A stretch of DNA of 64,000 nt from Hygrophila difformis (Eukaryota; Streptophyta; Magnoliopsida; Lamiales; Acanthaceae): contig JAOANR010000010.1 of the NCBI GenBank assembly GCA_030278955.1, positions 9,827,884 through 9,891,883 on the forward strand, in the 5' to 3' direction. Within the stretch, counting starts at the first letter, position 1, and the number at the start of each line of letters is the position of its first letter. Of the stretch, positions 33,240 to 45,021 are shown piece by piece. Under the pieces are notes generated by a model. It saw only the letters and a program-made list of their open reading frames with translations. It did no database searches and was not told where the DNA came from. The translations under genes were made by a program, and so were the position numbers.

Positions 33240-33658
33240 TTATTCTTGTTTTGCACGGTCCATTGATGATCCAACCGTGTTTTGTCCAGCCCGTCTTATG
33301 CTGGCCTTTGCATCTGCAAGGAACCTGCGATCTGGCTCATGTTTGCCCGAAGGCTCTTTCATGGCCATATAAATGTAGAGTGCTATAACCACATTGACTG
33401 AGAAAACAGCTACAATTCCACTCCACAGAGTTGTGGCCTCAGGCGACAAGTCAGCCGAACCTGTTTGGTTTAATGGGATATAATCAATGGCACTGAAACT
33501 TGTCCTGTTTGAATAGTTAACTGAAAGCATTTCTGATGTTGAAGGGTCGATGAAAACTTACCAGGCAATAGATTGTGCTTGAACGCATACAAGATAGCAA
33601 GGGGAGCTGCCAACATGCACAAGGATGCAGTGAAGAACTTGTTGACAACGTTTATCAT
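33240..33658 (-). CDS. VMA21: V-ATPase assembly integral membrane protein VMA21-like
   Basis: Two coding exons, 33658-33562 and 33460-33240 (97 + 221 nt), give 105 residues. There are two hydrophobic spans (FFTASLCMLAAPLAILYAF and WSGIVAVFSVNVVIALYIYM) joined by a short luminal loop with LSPEATTL, followed by MAMKEPSGKHEPD, a block typical of plant VMA21 proteins. VMA21 is a small ER protein needed to assemble the membrane V0 sector of the vacuolar proton pump. A leader intron is likely: an acceptor lies just before the ATG and a donor-like site (ATTCAAG|TAAATC) near 34620, with a TATATAAG-like word near 34740. The mRNA therefore probably starts about 1.1 kb upstream. Confidence 0.88.
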
Positions 33659-34840
33659 AGCACCTCTGCGTGATGTGGTTAATTACAACGGACACGTGGG
33701 CATTAAGTTCCTCCTCTGCAGATTCAAATGGATGGAAAGAAAAGAAAGGCATAGATCATGAATAACCAAAGGAGGTAATTGGACATTAACTTACATGTCA
33801 ACTCATTTAAGCTACTTAAAAAGGAGTTTGATAAATTCTAGTATAAGCTAAGCTTAAGCAAAAAAACATCACAACTTGATCGATCAACAAGCACACTCCA
33901 GTTGGATTCACAAAAGTTTGTCAAATGGGGAAACTAGTTTTTTTTTTTTTTTTTTTTTTTTTTTGGCAAGTTGGTTAAACTACAAATTAACTACATAGTC
34001 TGTACATATTTTTGTATATCTCATTTAACTTCATCCATAAATACTTTGAGACAAGCTTGAGATTTAGTGAATAAACTGAAATCGTTAGTTTAGCTCATCC
34101 ATATATACTTTATACTTCAAGATGAGTACAGAATTCAGTTGATATAATAAAACTAAGCCGGGATCGCGGATGCTGGACTCATAAACTAGCCAAAGGGATT
34201 TCAAATTCAATTGATTGTCTAACTTGTTAGCATATTAAGTATCAGATGATGAATGTACATACAAATCCATTGGTGTTTGTATAGTCATCAGCTCGTACAT
34301 TTCAACAGTTTATTCCCCCGATCGATCTCTGTAATTCTTTCGGAAAACCTCAATATCATTTTCTTCAAATCAAATTCGATCATCAGATTTTCAGATGGAA
34401 ACAAATACGTATGAAGGTGCAAAAGAACAGGACCAGCTCATGAGCAACAGTAAAAACGACATTCTAAGAGGCAAATAAACAAACACATCGACTGCAACCC
34501 AGATCTCAGAACAACAAATGGCAAAGATCCAACTTTTATGGTGATAAAATCATGCTCGACAAATATACAGTAATTATCCAATGTAGAAGAAGAAAAAAAA
34601 AAAACGAAAAGCAAAAGATTTACTTGAATCAGAATTGAACCCAGAGTTCTCGCCCCTTCGTCGTCCAGAAATCCACTTCGCTAAAGAAATATGGGCTTTC
34701 TTCACTCTTTCAGAAGGATCGAGAATTATTCAGCGACTTATATATCGTTTATCTAAAACACGACAATAATAAAAAATAAAATAAAAAGATTTTTTAAAAA
34801 ACAAAAACAAACAAACAAACCGTGTATATTAGACGCGTCA
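33659..34840 (-). promoter_or_regulatory. VMA21 leader intron, leader exon and promoter
   Basis: 33670-34620 is AT-rich with a poly-T tract (33938-33964) and fits a long 5' UTR intron. 34620-34740 is GC-richer and looks like an untranslated first exon. On the minus strand CGATATATAAGTCGC near 34740 is a good TATA-box candidate. Confidence 0.5.
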
Positions 34841-34849
34841 TATATAAAT

Positions 34850-36034
34850 TGGAAAGAGGACAAATATGTCATTTTCTCTTCCAAAAATTCAAATCAGTCA
34901 TTTTTCTATTTTATTACCAAAACAGTCCTCTACAAATGCTAATTATGTCCAAATCAGTCTCTTGTTCACTAATTATACTCTAATTGCTGACGTGACAAGG
35001 ATTTTAATTTAAACCTGACACGTGTGCATAATATTAGTTATTTTTCTTTTATATTTTGCCAATTCAGTCCTAAACTTTTATTTTGTTCTATTTAGTCCTC
35101 TACCCCAATCACTCATTTTTATATTAATTGACCTCCAACATTTCAAATTATTTCATTTTAGGCTCAGAACCTTAAATTTGTTATTATTACTAATCCATTT
35201 ATCAAATAAATGCTCAACATTTCAAAAATAAAATTAAACACCAATCCTCATACATTGGGTTTGACTGCTTTGTTATCGGGTCTTCCAAGTACCGGAATTT
35301 TACGGACTCTTTCTAACCATCCGAATGCAATCGATGGTTAATTGGTTTCGATTTCCTTCCGCAACAATCAACACAATCTTACTTTGCGTCCTACCTTAGG
35401 ATATAGCAATGTTTGAGATGATTTAACTTGAATTTTTAGAAGGTCATGGATACAGGGAGCCTTGGTTTTATTAAAAAAATATTAAAAAATATTATTAAAA
35501 ATATTAAAAAAAATAGCCTGAATTTTATTGTCCACAAAGTATGATTGTGATGATTGTTGCTGAAGGAAACCAGAACCAATGAACCATCAGTTACGGTCGG
35601 GTGGTTGGAGAGAGTCTGTAAAATCCGGAACTTCGAAGACCCGGTAACAAGGCGGTCAAACCCAATGTATGAAGTTTGGTATTTAATTTTATTTACGGAA
35701 GTATGTTGGACATTTTTTTGATAAATGGATTAGTAATAATAAAAAGTTTAAGGTTTTGGGCCTAAAATGAAATAATTTAAAAGGTTTGAGGCCAATTAAT
35801 ATAAAAATGAGTAATTGGGGTAGATGACTAAATAGAACAAAACAAAAGTTTAGCACTGAATTGATAAAAGATAAAAGAAAAAATATTAATATTATGCACA
35901 CGTGTCAGGTTTAAATTAAAATCCTGCAACGCCAGTAATTAGAGTATAATTAGTGAACAAATGACTGATTTAGATATAATTAGTATTTGTAGATGATTGT
36001 TTTAATAATAAAATAAGAAAAAATAACTGATTTG

Positions 36035-36073
<39 letters not shown>

Positions 36074-36091
36074 AGAAGAAGAAGAGGGGAC
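34850..36091. mobile_element. giant fold-back (Mutator-like) element
   Basis: Two arms of about 500 bp are inverted copies of each other (about 34880-35385 and 35540-36030), around a loop of roughly 150 bp. Matching pairs include TCAAATCAGT / ACTGATTTGA, GACACGTGTGCATAATATTA / its complement, GTTTGACTGCTTTGTTA-like, and CCGGAATTTTACGGACTCT-like stretches. The flanks carry the same 9-mer TATATAAAT (34841-34849 and 36092-36100), a possible target duplication. A long poly-A run (36040-36070) and GAA repeats sit at the right end. No coding capacity is convincing. Confidence 0.75.
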
Positions 36092-36400
36092 TATATAAAT
36101 GGTAAGAGCTGTGTGAGTGCATTCGCATTCTTACTCTTATTACTACCTGTTCGAATTCTCCGCTTTCAAATTCCCAATTGAGATTTGATCGTTTGCAGGG
36201 TTTTGAATTCTTATCGATGGCATGACAAGTTACCGTTAGACCTTCAGAATTCCCAGGTTATTATTGCGTGCTTATCAAGATCGGCCGATTTTTTCTTTTC
36301 GGTTTGTGATTCTAATCCATATCCCCAATTTCGAACATTTCTTGATTGATTTCGTGTCGGGTCATTTTCGTATCGTGGGATCACAAAACCTAGATCGGAA
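36092..36400 (+). promoter_or_regulatory. core promoter and leader of the F-box gene
   Basis: CTATATAAATGG at 36091-36102 is a good TATA box about 300 bp before the ATG, so the leader would be about 270 nt. It contains at least one short upstream ATG (near 36217). Everything further upstream is transposon. Confidence 0.6.
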
Positions 36401-38642
36401 ATGGCGCCAAAGAAAAAGAAACCAAAAAGACAAGAAGAAAAGGAAGAAGTGCGTAATCTTGATAGGCTGAGTGATTTGCCAGACGTCCTTCTGATGTATA
36501 TACTCTCTTTTCTCGATACAAGTGATTCGGTTAAAGTGTCGATTCTGTCCAAACGGTTCAAAGAATTATGGACTTATTCCCAATGCCTAGATTTCAGGTT
36601 CCCTTCACTTCGGTCTGGTAGTTCCATGTCATCTTCGAGGGCTGATTTCGAGTATTTTGTATACCGCGTTTTGCAGCTCAGGGAGCATGGTGATCTCAAT
36701 TCTTTTAGGCTTTTCTTGCACGAGAGTGTCTGCTTAGCATTCATACAGAAATGCGTTGATTATGCGGCACAACACAATGTAAAGCATCTGGAGCTTCGAG
36801 CTTATCCAGAAAGGGGTTCTGTTAGACTACCTGAGAAGCTGATCACATCGACGAATTTGGTGACTCTGAGTCTCAACAGTGCCTTAAATCATTGTATAGA
36901 GTTGCCCAAGCCAGTTGTTTTACCCAATTTAAAGGATTTGCGCCTGAAAAGATTTGAATTCTTTGATGGGAATTTAGGGTGCGATTTTTTTATGGGGTGT
37001 CCGAACCTCGAGACATTGGTTTTGAACAAGTGCCTTATTAGACCAAGGGATAAAATGAAAGTCTTGGATGTGAATTGCTTGAATCTTAAGAATTTGGAAA
37101 TAAGGAATTGGAGGAGTCCTTGGAGATGCTTTCATGAGCAAATGATCACTGTGAGTGCTCCCAAGCTTGAATACTTTTTATACCAAGGACATGCTGCGAA
37201 AGTGATTTTCAAGGTTGGTTTGATCCATCTGAAGGAAGCTCGTATTGACATGTGCTACCCAGTGGCATGCGTTGCTGCAAATGTATATGAGAGAAGGGAA
37301 AATACTTTGAATGTTTTGTTGTGGATGCTCCGTGAAATAAACAATGTCACAACTCTCTCGCTATCATCCAGTACAATTGAGGTATTCTTGTGAACAGGGA
37401 TAATTGCTCTGTTTTATTGTTAGTTTCCATCATTCACATATGCTCCTCTGATTGATTGTACACGACATTGATATTTGAAAAATGATATTGATAAAACAAG
37501 AGGAAAGGTATTTATGTTAGTTTCATGGCTGAAGAATGTGAATTGTTGTAATTCTGCCATTGTGATTTTGTTTATTCTCGAAATAGCATTTATAAAGGCA
37601 CTTGTAGTTACAAGTCACTTTTAAGAACACAAAACCAAAAAAGATCTTTTCCTTTACAGTTTATTGACTCATCGACCAGGATGTGCTTCTATTTGCAGAA
37701 AAGGTGAAGTCGTGTTCTTCTTGTAGTAATTACGTTTAAACAAAGGAAAAGATGCATGTTTATTAGGACAGTTGGGTTGTGTTTGCAACACTAGTTGACT
37801 TTTAATTTCTTTTCTACTTTAACAGATTCTGTCTGGCATCCCTCATTCAGGAGAACGTTTGCATACTGTTTTTGAGAATTTAAGATTCTTAGAGTTCACA
37901 TCAGAGTACGAGGTTAATGATGCTAGGGAAGCGATAAGGTGTATTGGGACTATAACAAGGTCATTGAGGAGAATTAGTAATGGCTTGTTGGGATTTCCTG
38001 GTAAGGTGCTATTTGCTAATGAAGGTGCATTTTCTTTCGAAGCAAAAAGTGTTGCATGTTTAGGTAGTTTTAATTTCTTCTTCAGCCACTAAATTTCCAA
38101 GATTTCATACCTCTTGAAATCCTTTGGCAAACGTTTCTGGCCTTTTAACAATATTTAGTGCTATCCATGTGCTGCTTTTTCAATCTTGCTTTAATTTTAC
38201 AACAGTTTGTGTGGGGACACTAATATTGATAAGTATAGCTGTTGATGACAATTTTCATTGAGAGCTTGTAATGCTGATGTTGTGTGGTGTGTTTGGTTGA
38301 ACTTTTGGTGGCTAATGCTTTCCTAAAACAAATTTTAAAAACAAAAAAAGTTGCTCAAATGTTCATGACTGTGGAGTGTGGAAAGTGTTCAACAATTTCT
38401 CTTTGATGCTTCAAATTCAATGAAAACGCCCCCACACACAGCACAGAAAATTAAATCTGAATAATTAGTTTTTCTTATTGATTTTGATTTCTATTTATTT
38501 GCAGACGCTTGCACTATTGTTACCTGCACATTCAGCTTGTAATTACAAGAACAGGAATGTCAAGTATTTTACCATACCCACAGCGGTATTCAAGCTTTTA
38601 TTGGAAAGATGCCCATCTGCTGAAACTTTGACCATCATTTAA
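36401..38642 (+). CDS. F-box / leucine-rich-repeat protein
   Basis: Three coding exons: 36401-37381, 37826-38005, 38505-38642; 1299 nt, 432 residues. The N-terminus is Lys-rich (KKKKPKRQEEKEE, possible nuclear signal). It is followed by an F-box (about residues 22-60, LSDLPDVLLMYILSFLDTSD) and then degenerate LRRs with NLVTLSLNS, LPNLKDLRLKRFEF and CPNLETLVLNKC. The C-terminus CPSAETLTII fits F-box/LRR (FBD-like) proteins. Such proteins are substrate adaptors of SCF ubiquitin ligases; the target is unknown. For exon 2 I chose the donor after AAG (38005), because the stronger-looking GTAAGG five bases upstream puts exon 3 out of frame. An additional intron in the 3' UTR is likely (38650-38745). 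It is convergent with the next gene. Confidence 0.85.
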
Positions 38643-39233
38643 CCGAAGGTACATGTATAAATTTGAAAACTGGAACGACTTTCTTATGGAGAAGGGGTAA
38701 ATATAGTATTATGACATCTAACATCATGTCCATTCTGTTTTTCAGAATAAGTCGAACCAAGATTAAGGAGATAGCATGGCCTCATGAGATCAGCTGAGCT
38801 TATCTTGCAGTGGTGGATAGGGAATTTGCTAGCAATGAATGACTGGAATGAGTTAATAGAGATTTGCCATTTATTCTGTCATATAGACCGCGGATGTAGT
38901 TACTGTCATATAGACTGCGAATGTAGCTTTTAGTTGCTACTTAGCTCTGAATCATGAGACCTTCGAGCACATTTGCTTTTGTAAAAATACGGATCTATTG
39001 CACTTTGAAAGTATGTGACGAGCGTTCTGTATACTAATTTGCCAACTGCACTGTCCCTCGCAGTGCACACTGCACACAATGTATATTAATTGCATTACCT
39101 AAAAACACTATAGAATGGCTTTTGCTTTAATCTTGAGGGAATACTTCTGCTCAATGTCCATCCAGGCCATGTAGGATCTCTAGAAACAATGTTTTGATCT
39201 GTTTGACACGTCGCTTTGCAGGTGCCCGTTGGA
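38643..39233. other. convergent 3' UTRs of F-box and GNAT genes
   Basis: No further exon. A CTGTCATATAGAC(C/T)GCG word is duplicated at about 38877 and 38907. Confidence 0.5.
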
Positions 39234-40364
39234 TCATTTAATCATCACAACACGTCTTCTTCGCCCAATCCAGGTATTCATCCATGGTGGATCTCTTGAA
39301 ACAACTCTGTAGCCTGCATTGGTATACAGTTTCTGGGCTCCATAGTCATCTTCATAAGCTCCAAGGACAAGATGTTCGAAACCCCATATAGATGAGAGAA
39401 CGTCGCAAGCTTTCAATAACGTTGTAGCCACTTTCTGCCTCCTGCATATCAAATTAAGGAATGCTTATAATTGCCCGCATTTGTATTATGAACTTTTTTC
39501 CTCTTATTTTGACTAGTTTTCAGATTTTGTTCACTGTTGTTTCAAACCTGTATTTGTTTAAAACAGCAATTCCAGATACATAGAGATACTCTTCAGTCCC
39601 TGGAAGATGCTGGAGAACAGATTTATCCCTCTGTACAGTTACATCAACCACTCCTACAGGTTCATTCTGTGATCCCTGAAGACCGTCGTCTCTTGGCTCC
39701 GCCACCAAACAAGCATACCTGTTTGTTGTATACATTAGTTCCTTGTCAGGTCATGAGTCTCAATGCCTGTCAGGAGACGAGACAGGTAAATCAGCGCATA
39801 CCTATCAGGCGGCGAGTTCCTTAGCCTGTACAAAAGCCCTGAGTGAACTTCAGCCTGTATGAGTATGATGCAGTTCAAAATAGTAAATGATAAGCAGCAG
39901 CAACAGCAGCATTGGTATGGATTTCAGGGACTAAGCAGCAGGAGCTGGTAATTGATTACCTTAAAGAACTCGAAGAACAAATCATCAAACAGCAGCACGG
40001 GCTCATGGAATGCCTCGGCTTGAATACTGGAAACCCTCCTCATTTCATCTCCTGTCTCAACCATCCTCCTCACTTGCCATTTTGCATCACTGACGAGGTA
40101 ACCGAACTGCAGCTTCTTGTCGTACGGCACTCCACTCTGTTCAATCCTGTTCACTTTCTGATCGGCAGACGTTGAAGCTGGAGAAGAAGTGCAGCAACTG
40201 GGAAGCCCTTTACTCCTCTGCAAGTGCAACCCCTTTCTTGGAATGATCATGAAGCCCACATTCTGACTTTGGAGTTTGATTCTCCCAGAACCAATGTAAG
40301 ACTCCTTTATGCCCTCCGACCCTTTATTAGCTACAATGGAATGACTACACTGAAATAGTGCCAT
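39234..40364 (-). CDS. plastid-type GCN5-related N-acetyltransferase (GNAT)
   Basis: Four exons in coding order: 40364-39960, 39854-39802, 39718-39548, 39441-39234; 837 nt, 278 residues. The N-terminal 70 or so residues are Ser-rich with few acids and fit a chloroplast transit peptide. The GNAT fold follows: QVRRMVETGDEMRRVSSIQAEAF, PVGVVDVTVQRD (beta 4), YVSGIAVLNKYRRQKVATTLL (acetyl-CoA-binding motif A) and LVLGAYEDDYGAQKLYTNAGY. Plant plastid GNAT6/7-type enzymes acetylate protein N-termini and lysines; I infer that role. I chose ATG 40364. An in-frame ATG 69 nt upstream would add a poly-Lys start that comes from a poly-T tract in the leader and looks artefactual. Confidence 0.85.
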
Positions 40365-42125
40365 TACTGCTGCTACACGTTTGCTTTTTTTCTTTTTTTT
40401 TTTTTTTTTGCTTTTCTTCAAGAAAGAACACACTGTTCGATCAGCATGTGATTTGATTTCCCATCATTAATTTGCCTCTTCAGTTCTTAGATTTTGTTCT
40501 TGTTAACATGAAAGGGTTTTCACAAGATACTCTCATTTATTCAGGGAGCATAGGTATTTGTGATGCAAATTGATTGGAGATTCAGAGCCATTCATTTCTC
40601 ACTTTATATATCAAATAGAGGTTTAGGCTCTGGCGTATAAAAATGCACCGTGGAGGTTTATTTCTAAAATAAAATTAAAAATCAATAGTAGAATACTATA
40701 TAAGAATGTTGAGATGATTAATAGTAGAAGTATAAGATTTTTGTGGTGTGTTAATTCTGTGCATGTTGTTCATATAGCCTGACTTCTTTCTGGACTTGAT
40801 CTCTCCACATAAAGGATAAGGTTATATAGGTAGGGCATTGCCGGTGAGTGGACTGGTGACTCCTCTCCCTGTTTTGGGGGGACCATTCATTCATTAATCA
40901 TCCACCTATATTTTCAAGCCACACATTTTGTGATAACCAAGTTACATGTGGCAGAAATTTAGCCCATGTGTCTTCAATTGATGTTATACAATTCTTTACA
41001 TAAAAACTTAGTGGTAGCATATCCTTCCACAACTCAATAGTTTAATTTAATCAACGATGGTAATTGATTAACGGTAAAATAGACAAACACTATGTTTTTT
41101 TTTTTTTTTTTTTTGGAAATGATCAGAGATTGAATTTTGAAATTAATAGTGCACAGATCATTTTAAATTTCAATATTTTGGATGATGATGTTTGATATGA
41201 GATTTTAAAAATAAAATTTAGAATTTTGAAGTTTGAAAAGCTAAAGTTGCAAAAACGTAGCATTTTAGAATTTAGCAGTGCAATTAAATGAAATGATTTA
41301 AAATAGGATTGAAAGTATGACATAAATGGAGGATTAAATGTTTTTTGAAAGAATAAAAATAATTTTAACGATCACTTCTATTCGTTTTAAATTTATTATT
41401 TCCCTATGTCTCGTTAATATTGTTTTATTTCTTTTGGACACATTATTAAATATATAAAGTTCTATGCGAATAGATAAATCTAAAAACAATAAACTTAATT
41501 ATATTATTTAGTATAATTATGATAATATTAAGTTAAAGTTGAAAAATGATCAGTATTAAAACTCAAAATAAGACAATAGTAAAGGGATAGACGAAGTGAT
41601 TAACAAGCAGGAGTAGAATGATTTAAATTTCAAAGTTTAGACACGTTTAACTTTATCAAATGGACACAAACAAACCAACGGTTGGTGGTTGGTTCGGTCC
41701 CTGTCCCTGCAACGGTGAGTGAGATGATGAGTACCAATACGTATATACTACCAAGTAATTAATGAGTAATCTCCAACAAACCCTCCCCCTCATCTAGGTC
41801 GGGTTTGATTCTGAAATGCATCATTCATTCTGGGCATCTACTACATTGTTACTTGAATCTCATCCTCTGCATTTTATCGTCATCACCACCATCACATTAA
41901 AAAATTAACAGCCCACCAAACCCCATTCTTTTCCCTCTCCAAGATAATGATGAGGTGTAAATAAATAAATAATGTAATTCTGTACTTACATATTGCACGT
42001 GTTTTTACGCTGTAGTAGTATATAAAAGAAATACAAGCTTCTTAGTTGTAAACACTACTACACCTAAAAAGCCTTAATGGTTATAAATAGAGGAGAAATA
42101 TGATTGAAAAAGGTTAACAGCTGGA
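40365..42125. other. intergenic, AT-rich, no gene seen
   Basis: It contains the GNAT leader and promoter at the left, poly-T at 41093-41114 and, at about 41396-41599, a degenerate sequence with GTCTCGTTAATATTG and GGGATAGACGAAGT ends that may be an old Stowaway copy. The OTU 3' UTR lies at the right. Confidence 0.45.
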
Positions 42126-45021
42126 TTACTTGTTTCGGAAGTTCCACCATTTCTTCTTCCTCTTAAAATCGTCACCTTGGGGTGTTTCTGGATTACTCAA
42201 AAACATTTTAATTTTTTTGTTACGGCATGTAATATAATTCCTGCAAATGAGGATCAAATGGAATTGGGAATTATTTACCTCCTTGAGGATAGATCGAGTT
42301 GTAATGTACCTCAGCCCAGAAACTCAAACATATGTCTGCACAGGAATGATTGAGATTATATATGTAGGCAAGGCAGGTGAAAGATCGCAAAACACCATAA
42401 TGCTAAAAACGAAAAGAAAAAAGAAGCCAACAGGTACCTCTTTTGGATTTCTGATCTTTCGGAAGAATCTCAATGTAGCAGGTATCTTTGAATGAAGTTA
42501 TTACAAGAATTCTCATGCCATACTGTCAAAATGGCAAAAGGGGGAAGGCCATATCTTGAGTTCTAACCAAATGCATATTCACAATAATAAAGATGAATTT
42601 AATACCAAATCAGCCGCAGCCTGCAGTGTGACGTGATCGCCCCATTCACCGCTCCTGTTTATAATTCATCAAAATGGTCCTATTGAGTGAATTCCGAAGA
42701 AAATTTGTCACGACTGATACAAGGAGATAAATAAGTTAAAGAGCTGTACTTGGACATTCTTCGCAAATAATCAGCATAATCCATGGGAACGTATCCCTCA
42801 TACATTTCTGGATGGGCTTTGAGCTGCCAACAATCACCGATAACATGTGATTCAGATACAAGATCACTAATTTAAAATGCCCCAATTCAATAGACACCAC
42901 CTCAGTGAAAAATATTCATTAAAACTACCAAGCACCTGGCGGACAACTTGCTGTCTTACAAATTTGTGGTGTTCTGGGGTCCGATATATCTGGTCAGACA
43001 AAGCACGAAACTGCAGAAATGTGGTGATGAGTAACTGGACTTATGAGTTATGACACAGTGTAAAAAATTCAATATATCAAAAACCATTCTTGATGAGCTA
43101 TATTTAATTAAAACTTGAAGCCATGGATCCTATTTCATTGTTTTAGCTAACAGTTTAACTGGAACTACCACATGAAATATGAACAGGTACGTCAATTTGT
43201 GCAGAATTTCAACCTGTTACTTTGAATCTGTCAGCTTAATAATAAACCACTTTTTAAATATTCTCAAATGCTTGTTTAAACCCCCATACACTTTTCGCAC
43301 ACATACTTTAAATGTTTTACAAGTGCGGGCTCAATTTGTTGTCAAAACACAATTCTGCAAGCAAACTAACCTGACAGTTTCCATCTCCTTCGACTTTGTT
43401 CTCAATCAATTCTTCTAACTCTAACCTGGAGCGAAATCATAAAACACAAAGTAACTCACCAAAAATGTGCTCCACCAATGCCTTAAAGTTGAAAATAATG
43501 TACTATTCTATAAGACACACCTTGGGGAAAAGAATAAAAAGTAAACAGATACAACTGAACCATCATTCTAGGCATCCTTAAGGTAAGTACATTGTATTTG
43601 AAGACCCAAGTGAAAAACATCAAGCTTAAGTAGCAAACTTGATGAGTCATTGAGTGATGGAGGATGGTGGTATAAAACAGAAGCACAAGGACACACCACG
43701 AAAACACAATTAGATGTGTATTATGGTCACGGAATGGATGAATTAGAAGCACCTGTCTAGCAGTCTTTGATGGTCTGAAGTTGCTTCATCAACTGAAGGT
43801 ATGTCTCCATTAATTCTTGGAACATGCTGCATGATACCAAGTACCAACAAAGAACTCTAAGTTCGTTCTTTCTAAAATCCAAAGTGGGACAATTTTCAAG
43901 CGCATAATACAAAGTATGTCTACTGCATCTGCTGGAATTTCACCAAACTCAGTTTTTGATGTGTAAGGTATATAACATGTGCTTCAACAATGGCTTGAAA
44001 CTTATTCAGGGATGTCGTTTATCATCCATAGCCTTAGATGTAGGGAATACATTCATTGGCATAGCATAATACAGAAGATTAATAACTCAGAACAGTTACA
44101 AAGTCAACGCTGTCAGATAAAATTCCCCTCTCCAAGAAACTCCAAATACCTAGCATTCCGGTCATTATAAAACAGGGAGTACGGGCATATAGACACTGTA
44201 TGCATAAATTAGCCATATTCATGAAGACATTCACCCAATGTTTGCAATTGACATATTTTTTATAATATGCCAGCATAAATGGCTGGCAGCCATGCATAGA
44301 AATATTAAATCATTCTGCAATGATTAGTGAGTAGTAGTCTGGGGATAAAATATGCATCAGAATTATGTAACATGTAATAAACACTACCACATTACATAAT
44401 TTTGTGCTTACCGGAACAGGAACCCTTTGGTTCAACCTCTTTTCAACTTCCCCATCAAATTCATCTCCATCACATGATCTATCTTCAGGAGTGGAGCATG
44501 CACTCCCTGCATCATCATCATAAGCATCATGTATTCTATCCTCCTGAGCTGAAAAAGTTGGGAATTTCTCAGGAGTCAGGGGTTTATGAATCAAAACTCT
44601 CCAGATAAAGGTGCAAGAATTAAATTCACCAAAAAAAAAAAAAAAAAAAAACCCAACAACAACTACAATTATTACCAATGTAATAATTATTTGAATTCTG
44701 CCAATTTGGAATAGTAGAACTTTGTAAGCACTCCCCAAAATGAGATAATTCAGGAGACTCTGTTATTGATAACTGTGAAAATTCTTCTTGGAGAACATGA
44801 GCAAGCATCTCATCACTTTCGATGTTTTCATAATCCGTTTCACAATGATTATCACTAATGTACTGTTCATGGCTAATTTTCACATCATGTTGAGTGCTAT
44901 CTCCATAATAATTGTTGCTGAAAATACTGTCAATGTTGAAAAAGCTCCAGGGAGCAGTATCTGGTTCTGACTGGTGCATTATTACGTCTTCTGATGTGTG
45001 CTTGACGACAACAATGTGCAT
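42126..45021 (-). CDS. OTU-domain deubiquitinase (OTU9/10-like)
   Basis: Ten coding exons in coding order: 45021-44676, 44548-44412, 43826-43753, 43425-43371, 43010-42936, 42823-42750, 42654-42606, 42522-42438, 42335-42279, 42187-42126; 1014 nt, 337 residues. The acidic N-terminus contains DEMLAHVLQEEFSQLSI, typical of plant OTU9/OTU10. The OTU cysteine-protease domain begins at VEGDGNCQ (D200, C203 catalytic), continues FRALSDQIYRTPEHH and SGEWGDHVTLQAAAD, and ends with WAEVHYNSIYP (H309 catalytic). A Lys/Trp-rich tail (KRKKKWW) closes the protein. The family removes ubiquitin from substrates. Where relatives usually have Trp after AAAD, this reading gives Leu at the exon 7/8 junction, so that boundary deserves checking. 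The start is the first ATG of the frame; MHQSEPD 14 codons later is possible. Confidence 0.88.

Noticed and set aside
38001..38006. GTAAGG as the exon 2 donor of the F-box gene
   Set aside because: It leads to an early stop in exon 3, whereas the donor at 38006 keeps the frame into a typical F-box/LRR C-terminus.
40364..40433. Upstream in-frame ATG giving a poly-Lys start for the GNAT gene
   Set aside because: The lysines come from a poly-T homopolymer in the leader; the downstream ATG gives a normal plastid-type N-terminus.
44402..44608. Plus-strand frame of 68 codons
   Set aside because: It is the complement of OTU exon 2 and its flanking intron.
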